Part shown: in pieces, positions 9,866 through 17,670 of the stretch
Layout: each line of letters opens with the position of its first letter
Numbering within the stretch: position 1 is the stretch's first letter
Origin: Exiguobacterium mexicanum
GTDB lineage: Bacteria; Bacillota; Bacilli; Exiguobacteriales; Exiguobacteriaceae
NCBI RefSeq assembly: GCF_005960665.1
Contig: NZ_CP040675.1
Span: 1 to 64,000 of the forward strand
Direction: 5' to 3'
DNA length: 64,000 bases
Program-made: the position numbers and the translations under genes
Notes under the pieces: model-generated
The model's input: only the letters and a program-made list of their open reading frames with translations
Databases searched by the model: none
Told to the model about the DNA's origin: nothing

Positions 9866-10115
9866 AGCAGCACATCCTTAAGGATGGTCTAATCCAATCA
9901 CATACCGGCGTGTCCCTCACCAGTGACCGGGTGGGCGGGATCTACGCACAGATGGTTCGGCGAGAGTCGCCTAAAACTCGCCACAAGGTCACCGCATCGT
10001 TCCGGGTCATCGAAAAACCCTGTACAGCTCCTTAGATTCATGAGGAGCGGAGTTCGTGGGAGAACGGCTAGAAACCCACCGCACCGAATCCGACTGTCCT
10101 TAATGATGTGCTGCT
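9866..10115 (+). ncRNA. Candidate structured RNA upstream of transfer operon
   Basis: A 250-base stretch without a convincing gene is closed by 19-nt arms, AGCAGCACATCCTTAAGGA (9866-9884) and TCCTTAATGATGTGCTGCT (10097-10115), complementary at 18 of 19 positions. Inside are further hairpins: GGCGA-GAG-TCGCC, GCTCCT with AGGAGC, GTGGG with CCCAC, and a possible TGACC/GGTCA pairing. It lies between the XRE gene and the first transfer gene. pLS20-family plasmids have an RNA-dependent antitermination element in a comparable place, so a leader or antitermination role is possible but unproven. The strand is inferred from the neighbours. Confidence 0.55.
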
Positions 10116-10150
10116 GCACATCACGAGATCAAGGGAAGGAAGTGTGTACT

Positions 10151-10333
10151 GTGGCATCAAAAGAACAGAAACAGAACCGTAGCTTCGCCGAGAAACTCTT
10201 ACGCATCCGTGGGAAGGACTATGAGGAGTGGCTCGACGAACAACATCAGCAGGTCATCCAGGACAACCAGGAACTCATTTTGGAGGCGCTCGAGGCGAAG
10301 CTCAGCTTCAAGTCGCCAGCGCACCAGGATTAA
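10151..10333 (+). CDS. Small charged protein, first transfer-operon gene
   Basis: 60 residues, very hydrophilic (KEQKQNRSFAEK ... EEWLDEQHQQV). GTG at 10151 is chosen because AGGGAAGGA sits about ten bases before it; GTG at 10142 is too close to that site. It ends 13 bases before the pilin-like gene, whose ribosome site overlaps this stop codon. Not recognised; a small cytoplasmic helical protein. Confidence 0.65.
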   Translation: MASKEQKQNRSFAEKLLRIRGKDYEEWLDEQHQQVIQDNQELILEALEAKLSFKSPAHQD

Positions 10334-10346
10334 GGAGGAGAACGAC

Positions 10347-10571
10347 ATGGGACTCAATGAGACAGGGCTCAGCTTGCTTCAGTTCTTCCAGGGACTCGCC
10401 GTCATCGCCGCGGCTATCGCCTTCGCGATCGGGGGCTTCTACTTCATTTTCGGCGGGGATCGCGGACGCTCGAAGGCCGTCGGGTGGCTCGTCGGGGGCG
10501 CCGTCGGCCTGATCATCGTCATGGGCGCGTTCACGCTCGCCGAGATGGTCGACCAGAACATCAAATTCTAA
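10347..10571 (+). CDS. TrbC/VirB2-like small membrane protein
   Basis: 74 residues with two hydrophobic segments (about 13-36 and 46-66) around a short polar loop GGDRGRSKA, and no soluble domain. ATG 10347 follows AAGGAGGAG at ideal spacing. Size, two transmembrane helices and position before the VirD4 and VirB6/VirB4 genes match TrbC/VirB2-type pilin-like or channel subunits of Gram-positive type IV secretion systems. It lacks an obvious signal peptidase site. Function by analogy. Confidence 0.7.
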   Translation: MGLNETGLSLLQFFQGLAVIAAAIAFAIGGFYFIFGGDRGRSKAVGWLVGGAVGLIIVMGAFTLAEMVDQNIKF

Positions 10572-10637
10572 TGCACACCATCGTAGCGTTCCAATCGGAA
10601 GGCTTTTTTTGTTGCTTGAAATGAGAGGAGGAACGAG

Positions 10638-11738
10638 ATGCTGTTTGTACGATTCACCGACGTGCCGGACACACGGATCCAGAACTATGAACGGCTCACC
10701 TTCGCCGAGGCAGTCATCGCGACCCATGAGCTGCACCAGGCACACAGCGAGGAAGGGACGAGCTGCTCCGGTGATTTCCGGCTCTTCGACCAGAAGGATG
10801 AACTGCTCTATCGAGGCACGTTCACGTTCGGGACTGGAGGCACCTATCCGAACCTGTATCATCAAGTGAATGACCGGGTGCAACGGATCCGGACGAAGAA
10901 AGAGGATAATGCGAAGAAGATGTGGCTCCTCGACGAGATCGAGTCCGAGACACCGGAAGACTATAAGCACCCGTCCACCAAATCGAACCCGATTGTGTCG
11001 TCGACCTATCAGTCACGGCTGACCCGCTTGCAGCGCCGCCTCATCTACGGGGTTGCCACGGCCGGGCTTTTATTCACCTCCCTGTTTACTGCCGCGCAAT
11101 GGTTCATCGACAAGGAGGCGCACGCCGAACAGGTGACCGGTGTCGAACAGACATGGCTGGATGCTTATGAACAGGCGCTCCAAGGTGAGGAATCCTCGCT
11201 CATCGATTTACTGGAACGGAAAGACCGGTCCGAAAAAGAGGATGCCCTACTGGTCGATCTCTATCTAGCGGAAGGAGAAGACCAAAAAGCGCTCGAGTTC
11301 ACGGATGACCCGATCCTAATCGAGACGAAGCTGGCCGGACTTGACCTATCCGATAAGGAAAAGTTGGAACGGCTTCGGGAGTTCCAAGCATCACATCCGA
11401 CCGATGAGGGCACGTTCGATATCGCCGTACTAGAACGGGATCGTGAGACCGTGGCCAAGACGGATGACGTGGAGTGGACCGCTCCCCGCATATCGGCGAA
11501 AGTGACTGCCTACCTCTATCTCGGGGACATCGAATCCGCGAAGGAATGGGCGTCCAAGACGAACAATCCTGCCGTGCAAGATAAGATTGAGAAGTATCAG
11601 GACAACACGGCTACTATCGACGAACTGAAAGAGAAATTGAAGAAAACCCCTAGCAAGGACACTTCAGATCGTGAGAAAATTCAAGCCGCTATCGCTACTG
11701 AAGAAGTTAACCTAGAAACGATTCTTTATTCAAATTGA
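10638..11738 (+). CDS. Single-pass membrane protein of transfer operon
   Basis: 366 residues. Residues 1-90 are a mixed domain rich in aromatic and acidic residues that recalls the small LPD-type domains of mobile-element proteins. A linker leads to one transmembrane helix (about 135-157, YGVATAGLLFTSLFTAAQWF). The remaining 200 residues are acidic and helical with TPR-like spacing, ending in KLKKTPSKDTSDREK. The arrangement resembles EssB/YukC-like scaffold proteins in outline only; no family is claimed. Base composition turns AT-richer in the last 100 bases. Probably a structural part of the transfer apparatus. Confidence 0.65.
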   Translation: MLFVRFTDVPDTRIQNYERLTFAEAVIATHELHQAHSEEGTSCSGDFRLFDQKDELLYRGTFTFGTGGTYPNLYHQVNDRVQRIRTKKEDNAKKMWLLDEIESETPEDYKHPSTKSNPIVSSTYQSRLTRLQRRLIYGVATAGLLFTSLFTAAQWFIDKEAHAEQVTGVEQTWLDAYEQALQGEESSLIDLLERKDRSEKEDALLVDLYLAEGEDQKALEFTDDPILIETKLAGLDLSDKEKLERLREFQASHPTDEGTFDIAVLERDRETVAKTDDVEWTAPRISAKVTAYLYLGDIESAKEWASKTNNPAVQDKIEKYQDNTATIDELKEKLKKTPSKDTSDREKIQAAIATEEVNLETILYSN

Positions 11739-11752
11739 GGTAGGTGAAATAA

Positions 11753-14116
11753 TTGAGAACTCAGTCTCTATCGCCACGATTCCCGATACGTCTGATCTTC
11801 CCCGCCCTGTTCTGCCTGGTAGGTCTGCCGGCCGGGATTTTTTATCTGCTGAACGGGGTCTACAACATCACTCGACAAATCATGACCCCGATAATTCAAG
11901 ACGGGCTGTTGGCCGGGGCGACGATTCCGACGCTCTCACCCTCCTTATTCTTGGAGGTGAGTCTTCCGTCTTCGACCGTCTTGCTCGGACTGATGGCGTT
12001 CAGTCTGTTCATCGGACTGGTCGTGTTCGGCAAGGTGTGGCTGAACTTCCGGGACCTGCGGAAAGATCAGAAAGGGAGCGCCCGCTTCACCTCATTCGAT
12101 GAACTGAAGCAACAATACCGTCGTGTCCCAGACCGGAAGAAGCGCTATGACGGATTGGGTGGTGTCCCCGTCGGACGGGTCAAAAACGAGCTGTTCATCG
12201 ATGATTCGCCCGTCAACAACCTGGTTATCGGGACGACCCGTTCCGGGAAGGGCGAGACGTTCGTGTTCTCGACGATCGACCTGTACAGCCGGGCAAGTGA
12301 CCAGGCCAGCCTGATCATCAACGACCCGAAAGGCGAGCTTTTCGCCGCCTCGAAGGAGACGCTCGAGCAACGCGGCTATCAGGTCGAGGTGTTGAACCTG
12401 ATGAACCCGCTCCAATCGATGTCGTACAACCTGTTGCAGCTGACGATTGACGCGTTTTTAGAAGAGAACTACTCGCTCGCCCAACAGTATGCACGTTCGG
12501 TCGCGTTCATGTTGTACCATGACGCGAAGGCTCGGGACCCGTTCTGGGCCAACTCGTCGATCGACCTGTGCACGGCGCTCATCCTCGGTCTCTGTGAGGA
12601 GGCAAAGGACACGCCGGAGAAGATCAACATGTACAACGTCGCGCTCATGCTCTCGGACCTCGGTTCCCGGACGGTGGTCACGCGACAAGGACAGGAAATC
12701 TCCGCGCTCGACGAGTTCTTTCAGCGATTCCCGGAGAACCATCCCGCCCGACTCCAGTTCGCGACGCTCCACTTCTCCGGTGGCCAGACACGGGCGAGTA
12801 TCTTAGCCAATACGAATGCGAAACTCGGGATCTTCACGTTGAACGGGACCGGGAAGCTGACGTCGATGAACTCGCTCGACATGCGACGCATCGGATTCAA
12901 CCGCTGGATCAGTGGACGGACTGAACCTTTGACACGACTCACGTTCACGTTTCCCGATGGGACGACCCATGCGCTCACGACAGACGACGATGGCAGCTTC
13001 ATCGTGTACCACGCGTCGTCACTTAGAACCGGAGACGCCGTTCAAATCTCGACCGACTCAAGCACTGCGACGATCCAGCTAGAAGCGCATGACGAGGAGA
13101 GTGGACGTTTCCGTTACGCAATAGATGAGATGATACAGATTCGTGAGGTGATGCACCAGCTCCGTCCTGTGGCGGTGTTCCTGATCGTCCCAGACTATGA
13201 CCCGACATTCAACGTCATCGCGTCGCTCTACATCAAACAGGTATACACGGCGCTCGCCCGGGTCGCCTCGCAGACGAAACAAGGCAAATGCGAGCGCCAA
13301 GTCGTCTTCTTACTCGATGAGTTCGGCAACATGCCACCAATCGAGGGTATGGCCAACATCATCACGGTCTGTCTCGGGCGCAACATGCGCTTCAACCTCG
13401 TGATCCAGGCCTACTCTCAGCTCGAGAACCTATACGGTGAGGATTGGAAGACGATTGACGGCAACTGCGGGAACACACACTATCTGTTGACAGCGGACGA
13501 GTCGACCGCCGAACTAATCTCGAAGAAGCTCGGTGAGGCGACCATCGTCACGAAATCGCGGTCCGGTCAGACGTTCTCGCTCAAAAAATCGAAGACGGAG
13601 AATGTGGACGGCCGCCGGCTCATGACAGCGACCGAGGTCATGGGACTCAAAGAGGGCGAGATGCTCATCATCCGTGTCATCAAGCGTCAGGACACGAAGA
13701 AACGACGTATCCAGTCGTATCCGATCTTCCTGAGCGGCAAGACGGCGATGAAGTACCGCTACGAATACCTGGCGGACGACTTCGACACGGACCGCTCCCT
13801 GCATGACATCGACATCCCCTGCCGTCACGCCGGTCTCGACTTCGAACAGATCCGCGTCCGTTTCGCGAAGCAAGAAGACGAAACGGATATCAATATTCCA
13901 TCGAATCAGGAAGATAAGTCCTTGACGGTACGAGATGTGCTGCAGGACAGCATCCTCCGCTCCATGTTCGAAGGACATGACATCGGCGGGATGTCCCTCC
14001 CCGAGTTCGAGACGAACCTGAACCTAGGAGTTTACGACGTCACCGACAGCCAGAAGAGCTTTTTGAGCACGATGATCGCGAAGCGACTCGAGAAACTGAA
14101 GCAAGGTACACCGTAG
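11753..14116 (+). CDS. VirD4/TraG-type coupling protein
   Basis: 787-residue type IV coupling ATPase that would bring the relaxase-DNA complex to the channel. Two N-terminal membrane segments (about 12-37 and 76-96) precede a Walker A GTTRSGKGET (160-169); Walker B QVVFLLDEFGNMP is near 515-527, and the FNLVIQAYSQLENLYG segment follows. Start is TTG 11753 after a weak ribosome site. Unusual feature: between the conserved TSMNSLDMR and LRPVAVFLIVPDYD blocks lies an extra segment of about 80 residues (roughly 382-465), beta-rich and Thr/Asp-rich, not expected in the family. The C-terminal 100 residues are an acidic tail. Confidence 0.95.
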   Translation: MRTQSLSPRFPIRLIFPALFCLVGLPAGIFYLLNGVYNITRQIMTPIIQDGLLAGATIPTLSPSLFLEVSLPSSTVLLGLMAFSLFIGLVVFGKVWLNFRDLRKDQKGSARFTSFDELKQQYRRVPDRKKRYDGLGGVPVGRVKNELFIDDSPVNNLVIGTTRSGKGETFVFSTIDLYSRASDQASLIINDPKGELFAASKETLEQRGYQVEVLNLMNPLQSMSYNLLQLTIDAFLEENYSLAQQYARSVAFMLYHDAKARDPFWANSSIDLCTALILGLCEEAKDTPEKINMYNVALMLSDLGSRTVVTRQGQEISALDEFFQRFPENHPARLQFATLHFSGGQTRASILANTNAKLGIFTLNGTGKLTSMNSLDMRRIGFNRWISGRTEPLTRLTFTFPDGTTHALTTDDDGSFIVYHASSLRTGDAVQISTDSSTATIQLEAHDEESGRFRYAIDEMIQIREVMHQLRPVAVFLIVPDYDPTFNVIASLYIKQVYTALARVASQTKQGKCERQVVFLLDEFGNMPPIEGMANIITVCLGRNMRFNLVIQAYSQLENLYGEDWKTIDGNCGNTHYLLTADESTAELISKKLGEATIVTKSRSGQTFSLKKSKTENVDGRRLMTATEVMGLKEGEMLIIRVIKRQDTKKRRIQSYPIFLSGKTAMKYRYEYLADDFDTDRSLHDIDIPCRHAGLDFEQIRVRFAKQEDETDINIPSNQEDKSLTVRDVLQDSILRSMFEGHDIGGMSLPEFETNLNLGVYDVTDSQKSFLSTMIAKRLEKLKQGTP

Positions 14117-14132
14117 AGAGGAGGCCGAACCC

Positions 14133-14375
14133 ATGGCCGAGAGTGCGAGAGAGAAGCGAATCCAGAACGAATTGCGTGTCGTCGCGAGGATCATCGAGAC
14201 GCAACGCGTCCGCCTCGAACGGGGCGACGTGCTCAATATCCAAACGACCGATGGCTTTCTGACCGTCTATCAGGACGACACCTCAGACACCCCGAAAACT
14301 GTTACACTAATAGATAAGTTCGACTTCCGCGTCAACTTAAAAGTCGCGGATCTATTGAAGGGGAAAATCGTCTGA
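14133..14375 (+). CDS. Small conserved-type transfer-operon protein
   Basis: 80 residues, soluble, starting at ATG 14133 behind GAGAGGAGG. A helical N-terminus (REKRIQNELRVVARI) is followed by a beta-rich part (LNIQTTDGFLTVYQDD). Not recognised. Its location directly after the coupling protein with tight spacing makes it part of the operon. Confidence 0.7.
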   Translation: MAESAREKRIQNELRVVARIIETQRVRLERGDVLNIQTTDGFLTVYQDDTSDTPKTVTLIDKFDFRVNLKVADLLKGKIV

Positions 14376-14391
14376 CGGAGGGGTAAACGTT

Positions 14392-14808
14392 ATGAGGAAA
14401 CTACTTGCGGGTACTTTAGGAATCAGCTTGTTTTTACTTGGAGCTTGCTCAAATTCCAATGAGTCTTTGGTTCAACGTGATATTGAACACGTTGAGAAGG
14501 TCATGACAGCCGAAGAGGATGATTATTTGCTGATTGTAAAAGAAGAAGATGGTGAATTCGAAGAGTTCGTTGAATTCGTAAAAGAGGTAGCGAACGAAGA
14601 GAGTCAACAAGTCACGCTCTATAATACGTTTCAGCCAGATGGCGAGGAACTTGTCGATCGTGGTAACTTTGAATACACTGACGAACTAAAAGGTGCCGTT
14701 CTATACTCGATTCAAGATGGAAACGTCACAGATGAAATCAATGTTGGAATGTTGACGGCGGATAATTACGAACAACAGTTAGCAGACTTCTTTACTAGGA
14801 CTCAGTAG
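14392..14808 (+). CDS. Lipoprotein, cystatin-like fold candidate
   Basis: 138 residues with a clear lipoprotein signal: MRKLLAGTLGISLFLLGAC, lipobox LGAC, Cys19 as lipid anchor. The mature part is acidic with alternating helix and strands and recalls the small cystatin-like lipoproteins (DUF4467 type) of Gram-positive transfer regions. It would sit on the outer face of the membrane, for instance in channel assembly or exclusion. Its codons are AT-richer than the flanking genes, suggesting a recombined segment. Confidence 0.7.
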   Translation: MRKLLAGTLGISLFLLGACSNSNESLVQRDIEHVEKVMTAEEDDYLLIVKEEDGEFEEFVEFVKEVANEESQQVTLYNTFQPDGEELVDRGNFEYTDELKGAVLYSIQDGNVTDEINVGMLTADNYEQQLADFFTRTQ

Positions 14809-14823
14809 ATTGGGGGTCTTTCA

Positions 14824-16725
14824 ATGGCTGATTCCGATTTAATCACCAAATTACAGGAATACGAAGATGTACTCCAAATAAGTAGTATGGTCAATGACGC
14901 ACTGCGCTCAATGGGATGGATTCTTGTCAGAGGACTATCAGTCTTGATTGACGGCCTTGAATCAATCACAAATCAAATCCTATTAACCAATACATTCTTC
15001 AATAATGAACAAGTGGTTGAATTCGTTCTTACGATTCAACCTTTTTTGTATGTTCTTTTAGCAGGAAGTTTCTTGTTCACTGGGTACTTGTTGATTTTCC
15101 AAAAGAAATTTGAACGTGAGAGTTTTTTGATCAACCTGTTCATCACACTATTGATCTTAGGTTTACTTTCACCAACTATGAGCCGAATTCAGGAGTTCTC
15201 TGATGAGGCAATCGCAGAAATCGGAACAGACTCGCTTTACGACGGAGAAGCCTCATTATCTGAGAGTATCTTAAAGCGGAATGTACATGATTTGATTGAG
15301 CACGATTCGAAGAATTTTGATGCTAATACAGGCGAATCATTAAATGCCATTCCGACTGAGTTGATTGATAATATCCGAATTAATGAAATTTTCGACAAGA
15401 ACAACTATGACTTATCGGCAACCGGAAACAAATTGGCCGATTCCTATATTCTATGGAACGGAAAAGAGACAAGTCTCGGTAAACTCGATCAAAGTGGCGT
15501 CGAATGGAACAACCAGTATTACTACCGCTATCAGCCGAACTGGTTGACCATCTTCGTGACACTCGGAATCATGGGCTTCACGCTGTTCTCGATCGCCTAC
15601 AAACTGGCTCGTCTCTCGTTCGAGCTTGCCTTCAACTATGTCTTGGCAATCCTCGTCGCACCGGCCGATCTGCACAGTGGTCAAAAGACGAAAAAGGTCA
15701 TCCAAAGCATTTTGAACACGTTCCTCGTGATCATTCTGATCTTCGTCTCCATCAAATTGTACACGATCGGGACCGCCTATCTCGCAGAGACGTTGGACGG
15801 GTTCGCCTACCTGATCGCCCTCATCGCCTTCTCGGTCGCATTGATCGATGGGCCAAACATGGTCGAGCGGCTGTTTGGGATCGATGCCGGGCTTAAACGG
15901 GGCTGGGGTGTCGCTCTCGGTGCCTATGCCGCCGGGAAAGGCGTGACCTCGGTAAGTGCCCACGCGGTCTCAAAGGTCGCACGTGCCACACAAGGCGCAC
16001 CGAAGATGCCATCGCTCCATGAGGCCGCGACGACTCGGATGGATACAAACTCCGTTCCTCAGAATGGTTCACCGCTTAATGCGGCGAGCCAAACTCCACA
16101 AAGGATGGACAATGAGCGACAGATTGATGCGAATGAGTTCGCCCAGGCGAATCAAACCGCCAGTCGCACGCAGGCCGATCAAGAGAATCCGACAATTCCG
16201 AAGGACGTTGCGCAACCAATCAGTGGTCAAGAATCAGAACCGGAATCGCAAGGCTCTACACACGTGAAGGAAGCGGCAGGTCGCACGTCTCCCGAATCGA
16301 TTCATGCGACGAACCCGGAATCGATTCGCGACCATTCAAGTTCTGGTCATTCTCCAGTCCCTGCTTCGTCGACTATCGAACCGGTTACCGGGTCCATTGA
16401 TGCCGTGTCTGGACCAGACCACCGTCACAACGAATCGGTAGCCCGAAACGACGTGACGTCACCGACACCTTATGAGGCACCACATTCAAATGACTCATCC
16501 TCGTCTTCATCATCAACGATGGATTCGAGTGATGCGGCAACAGCGAAACATCAAGGACGCGCCCGACGGACCATCCATCAAGACACCGTGCTCGACGTCG
16601 AGACCGAGGTCATTGAACAGGTGCGTGAGAATCATACGCACCGTCATAGCCAGAATCATGAAGAAACGCGACGGATTTATCCGACCTCGCCGCCTAAACC
16701 TGACAACATCAAGAAGAAGGAGTGA
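14824..16725 (+). CDS. VirB6/TrbL-like polytopic membrane protein
   Basis: 633 residues, close in layout to the pLS20 p028 conjugation membrane protein. Several transmembrane helices are visible: about 72-97 (FLYVLLAGSFLFTGYLLIF), 100-120, 238-258, 265-282, 295-315 and 325-345. An extracellular region at 125-237 contains many acidic residues. From about 390 a roughly 240-residue low-complexity tail, rich in Ser, Gln, Thr, Pro and His, is presumably cytoplasmic. The first 680 bases are AT-rich and the rest GC-rich, with the change near 15500, which points to a recombination joint within the gene. Probable inner channel component. Confidence 0.8.
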   Translation: MADSDLITKLQEYEDVLQISSMVNDALRSMGWILVRGLSVLIDGLESITNQILLTNTFFNNEQVVEFVLTIQPFLYVLLAGSFLFTGYLLIFQKKFERESFLINLFITLLILGLLSPTMSRIQEFSDEAIAEIGTDSLYDGEASLSESILKRNVHDLIEHDSKNFDANTGESLNAIPTELIDNIRINEIFDKNNYDLSATGNKLADSYILWNGKETSLGKLDQSGVEWNNQYYYRYQPNWLTIFVTLGIMGFTLFSIAYKLARLSFELAFNYVLAILVAPADLHSGQKTKKVIQSILNTFLVIILIFVSIKLYTIGTAYLAETLDGFAYLIALIAFSVALIDGPNMVERLFGIDAGLKRGWGVALGAYAAGKGVTSVSAHAVSKVARATQGAPKMPSLHEAATTRMDTNSVPQNGSPLNAASQTPQRMDNERQIDANEFAQANQTASRTQADQENPTIPKDVAQPISGQESEPESQGSTHVKEAAGRTSPESIHATNPESIRDHSSSGHSPVPASSTIEPVTGSIDAVSGPDHRHNESVARNDVTSPTPYEAPHSNDSSSSSSSTMDSSDAATAKHQGRARRTIHQDTVLDVETEVIEQVRENHTHRHSQNHEETRRIYPTSPPKPDNIKKKE

Positions 16726-16731
16726 TGACCT

Positions 16732-17031
16732 ATGCGCAACTACCGAATCCCGAACGAGGTCACGACCGAGCTCAAGATCAACAAGATGCTCTATCTGCAT
16801 GACTTCCTGTTCCTCGTCGGGCTCATCGTGCTCCGCCTCGTGACGCTCCCGTTCATCCCGTCCTTGCTACACATCCCGTTCACGATCTTCCTCGTCGTCT
16901 TCGGGCTGTTCATGGTGCTCCGACCGGCGACGAATCCGCAGAAACGGATGGTTCACGCGCTCTACTACGCGCTTATCAAACGGAAAGATACCTATCTCGC
17001 GCTCGACGCGCAGACGAAAGGACGTGATTGA
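16732..17031 (+). CDS. Small membrane protein (DUF5592/PrgI-like)
   Basis: 99 residues with a soluble N-terminus (YRIPNEVTTELKINKML), two adjacent transmembrane helices (about 22-40 and 45-62) and a basic C-terminus. This is the shape of the DUF5592/PrgI/TcpE group encoded just before VirB4 in Gram-positive transfer operons, and it is in exactly that place here. Six bases follow the previous stop. Likely anchors the ATPase complex at the membrane. Confidence 0.7.
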   Translation: MRNYRIPNEVTTELKINKMLYLHDFLFLVGLIVLRLVTLPFIPSLLHIPFTIFLVVFGLFMVLRPATNPQKRMVHALYYALIKRKDTYLALDAQTKGRD

Positions 17032-17032
17032 A

Positions 17033-17653
17033 ATGGCGTTCATCGAAGACACACTACAGGAACCGAGACGCACAGGCACCTGGTTCGACGAACAGGACGT
17101 GGTCGAGAAACGGAAGGTCAAAGACAAGGTCGTCATCAAACCGACGGTCGCCGAGCTGATGCCGGTCGTCGACATCACCGGGACCGAGTCGTTCGAGATG
17201 CGCGACGGGACCTATCTCGACATGGTCCAGCTCACCTCAAAGGACATCTATTCATTGAATGAAGAGGAAAAGGACCATGATGTGTTCTCGCTCGCCTATC
17301 TCCTGCAGGCGTACACGCACCCGCTTAAGGTCGTGCCGATGAACACACCGCTCAGTCTCGAACGGCAGAAGATCGGCATCGAACGACAGATTCGACATAA
17401 TCACACACCGGCCTATCTGCCCTTCTTGTTGAAGAAGAAGCAGGAGCTTGAATACCTCGAGGAGCATCGCACCAATCGCGATTATCTCCTCTTTTTTTAT
17501 GCCGACGACGAGCGGACGCTACGGGAGCGAAAGACGCAACTCTATAAACTGCTCCGTCGCTCAAACCCGATGCGCGAGCTGACGCTCGATCAGAAGGTGC
17601 ATGTGCTCTATCAGCTGAACAACCCGAACACGAAACCGCAACTCGACGCCTGA
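17033..17653 (+). CDS. TrsD-like protein, N-terminal part of a split VirB4
   Basis: 206 residues from ATG 17033, chosen over the in-frame GTG 17024 because AAAGGA lies about ten bases upstream. The sequence (DITGTESFEMRDGTYLDMVQ; later NRDYLLFFYADDERTLRERK) resembles the N-terminal region of VirB4/TrbE-type ATPases rather than the ATPase core. The core is encoded by the next gene, 17 bases downstream. Staphylococcal TrsD/TrsE and related systems have the same split, so the two products probably act together. No Walker motif is present here. Confidence 0.7.
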   Translation: MAFIEDTLQEPRRTGTWFDEQDVVEKRKVKDKVVIKPTVAELMPVVDITGTESFEMRDGTYLDMVQLTSKDIYSLNEEEKDHDVFSLAYLLQAYTHPLKVVPMNTPLSLERQKIGIERQIRHNHTPAYLPFLLKKKQELEYLEEHRTNRDYLLFFYADDERTLRERKTQLYKLLRRSNPMRELTLDQKVHVLYQLNNPNTKPQLDA

Positions 17654-17670
17654 AGAAAGGAGTGACGCGC

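Noticed and set aside
9454-9873. 139-codon minus-strand frame opposite the XRE gene
   Set aside because: The plus-strand XRE domain is clear; the reverse frame has shadow-like composition.
9923-10150. Upstream extension of the small transfer-operon gene
   Set aside because: The region forms the structured RNA candidate, its codons give Arg/Pro/Ser-rich sequence, and GTG 10151 has the proper ribosome site.
10308-10970. 220-codon minus-strand frame opposite pilin-like and membrane protein genes
   Set aside because: Antisense to well-supported operon genes with good ribosome sites; no recognisable protein.
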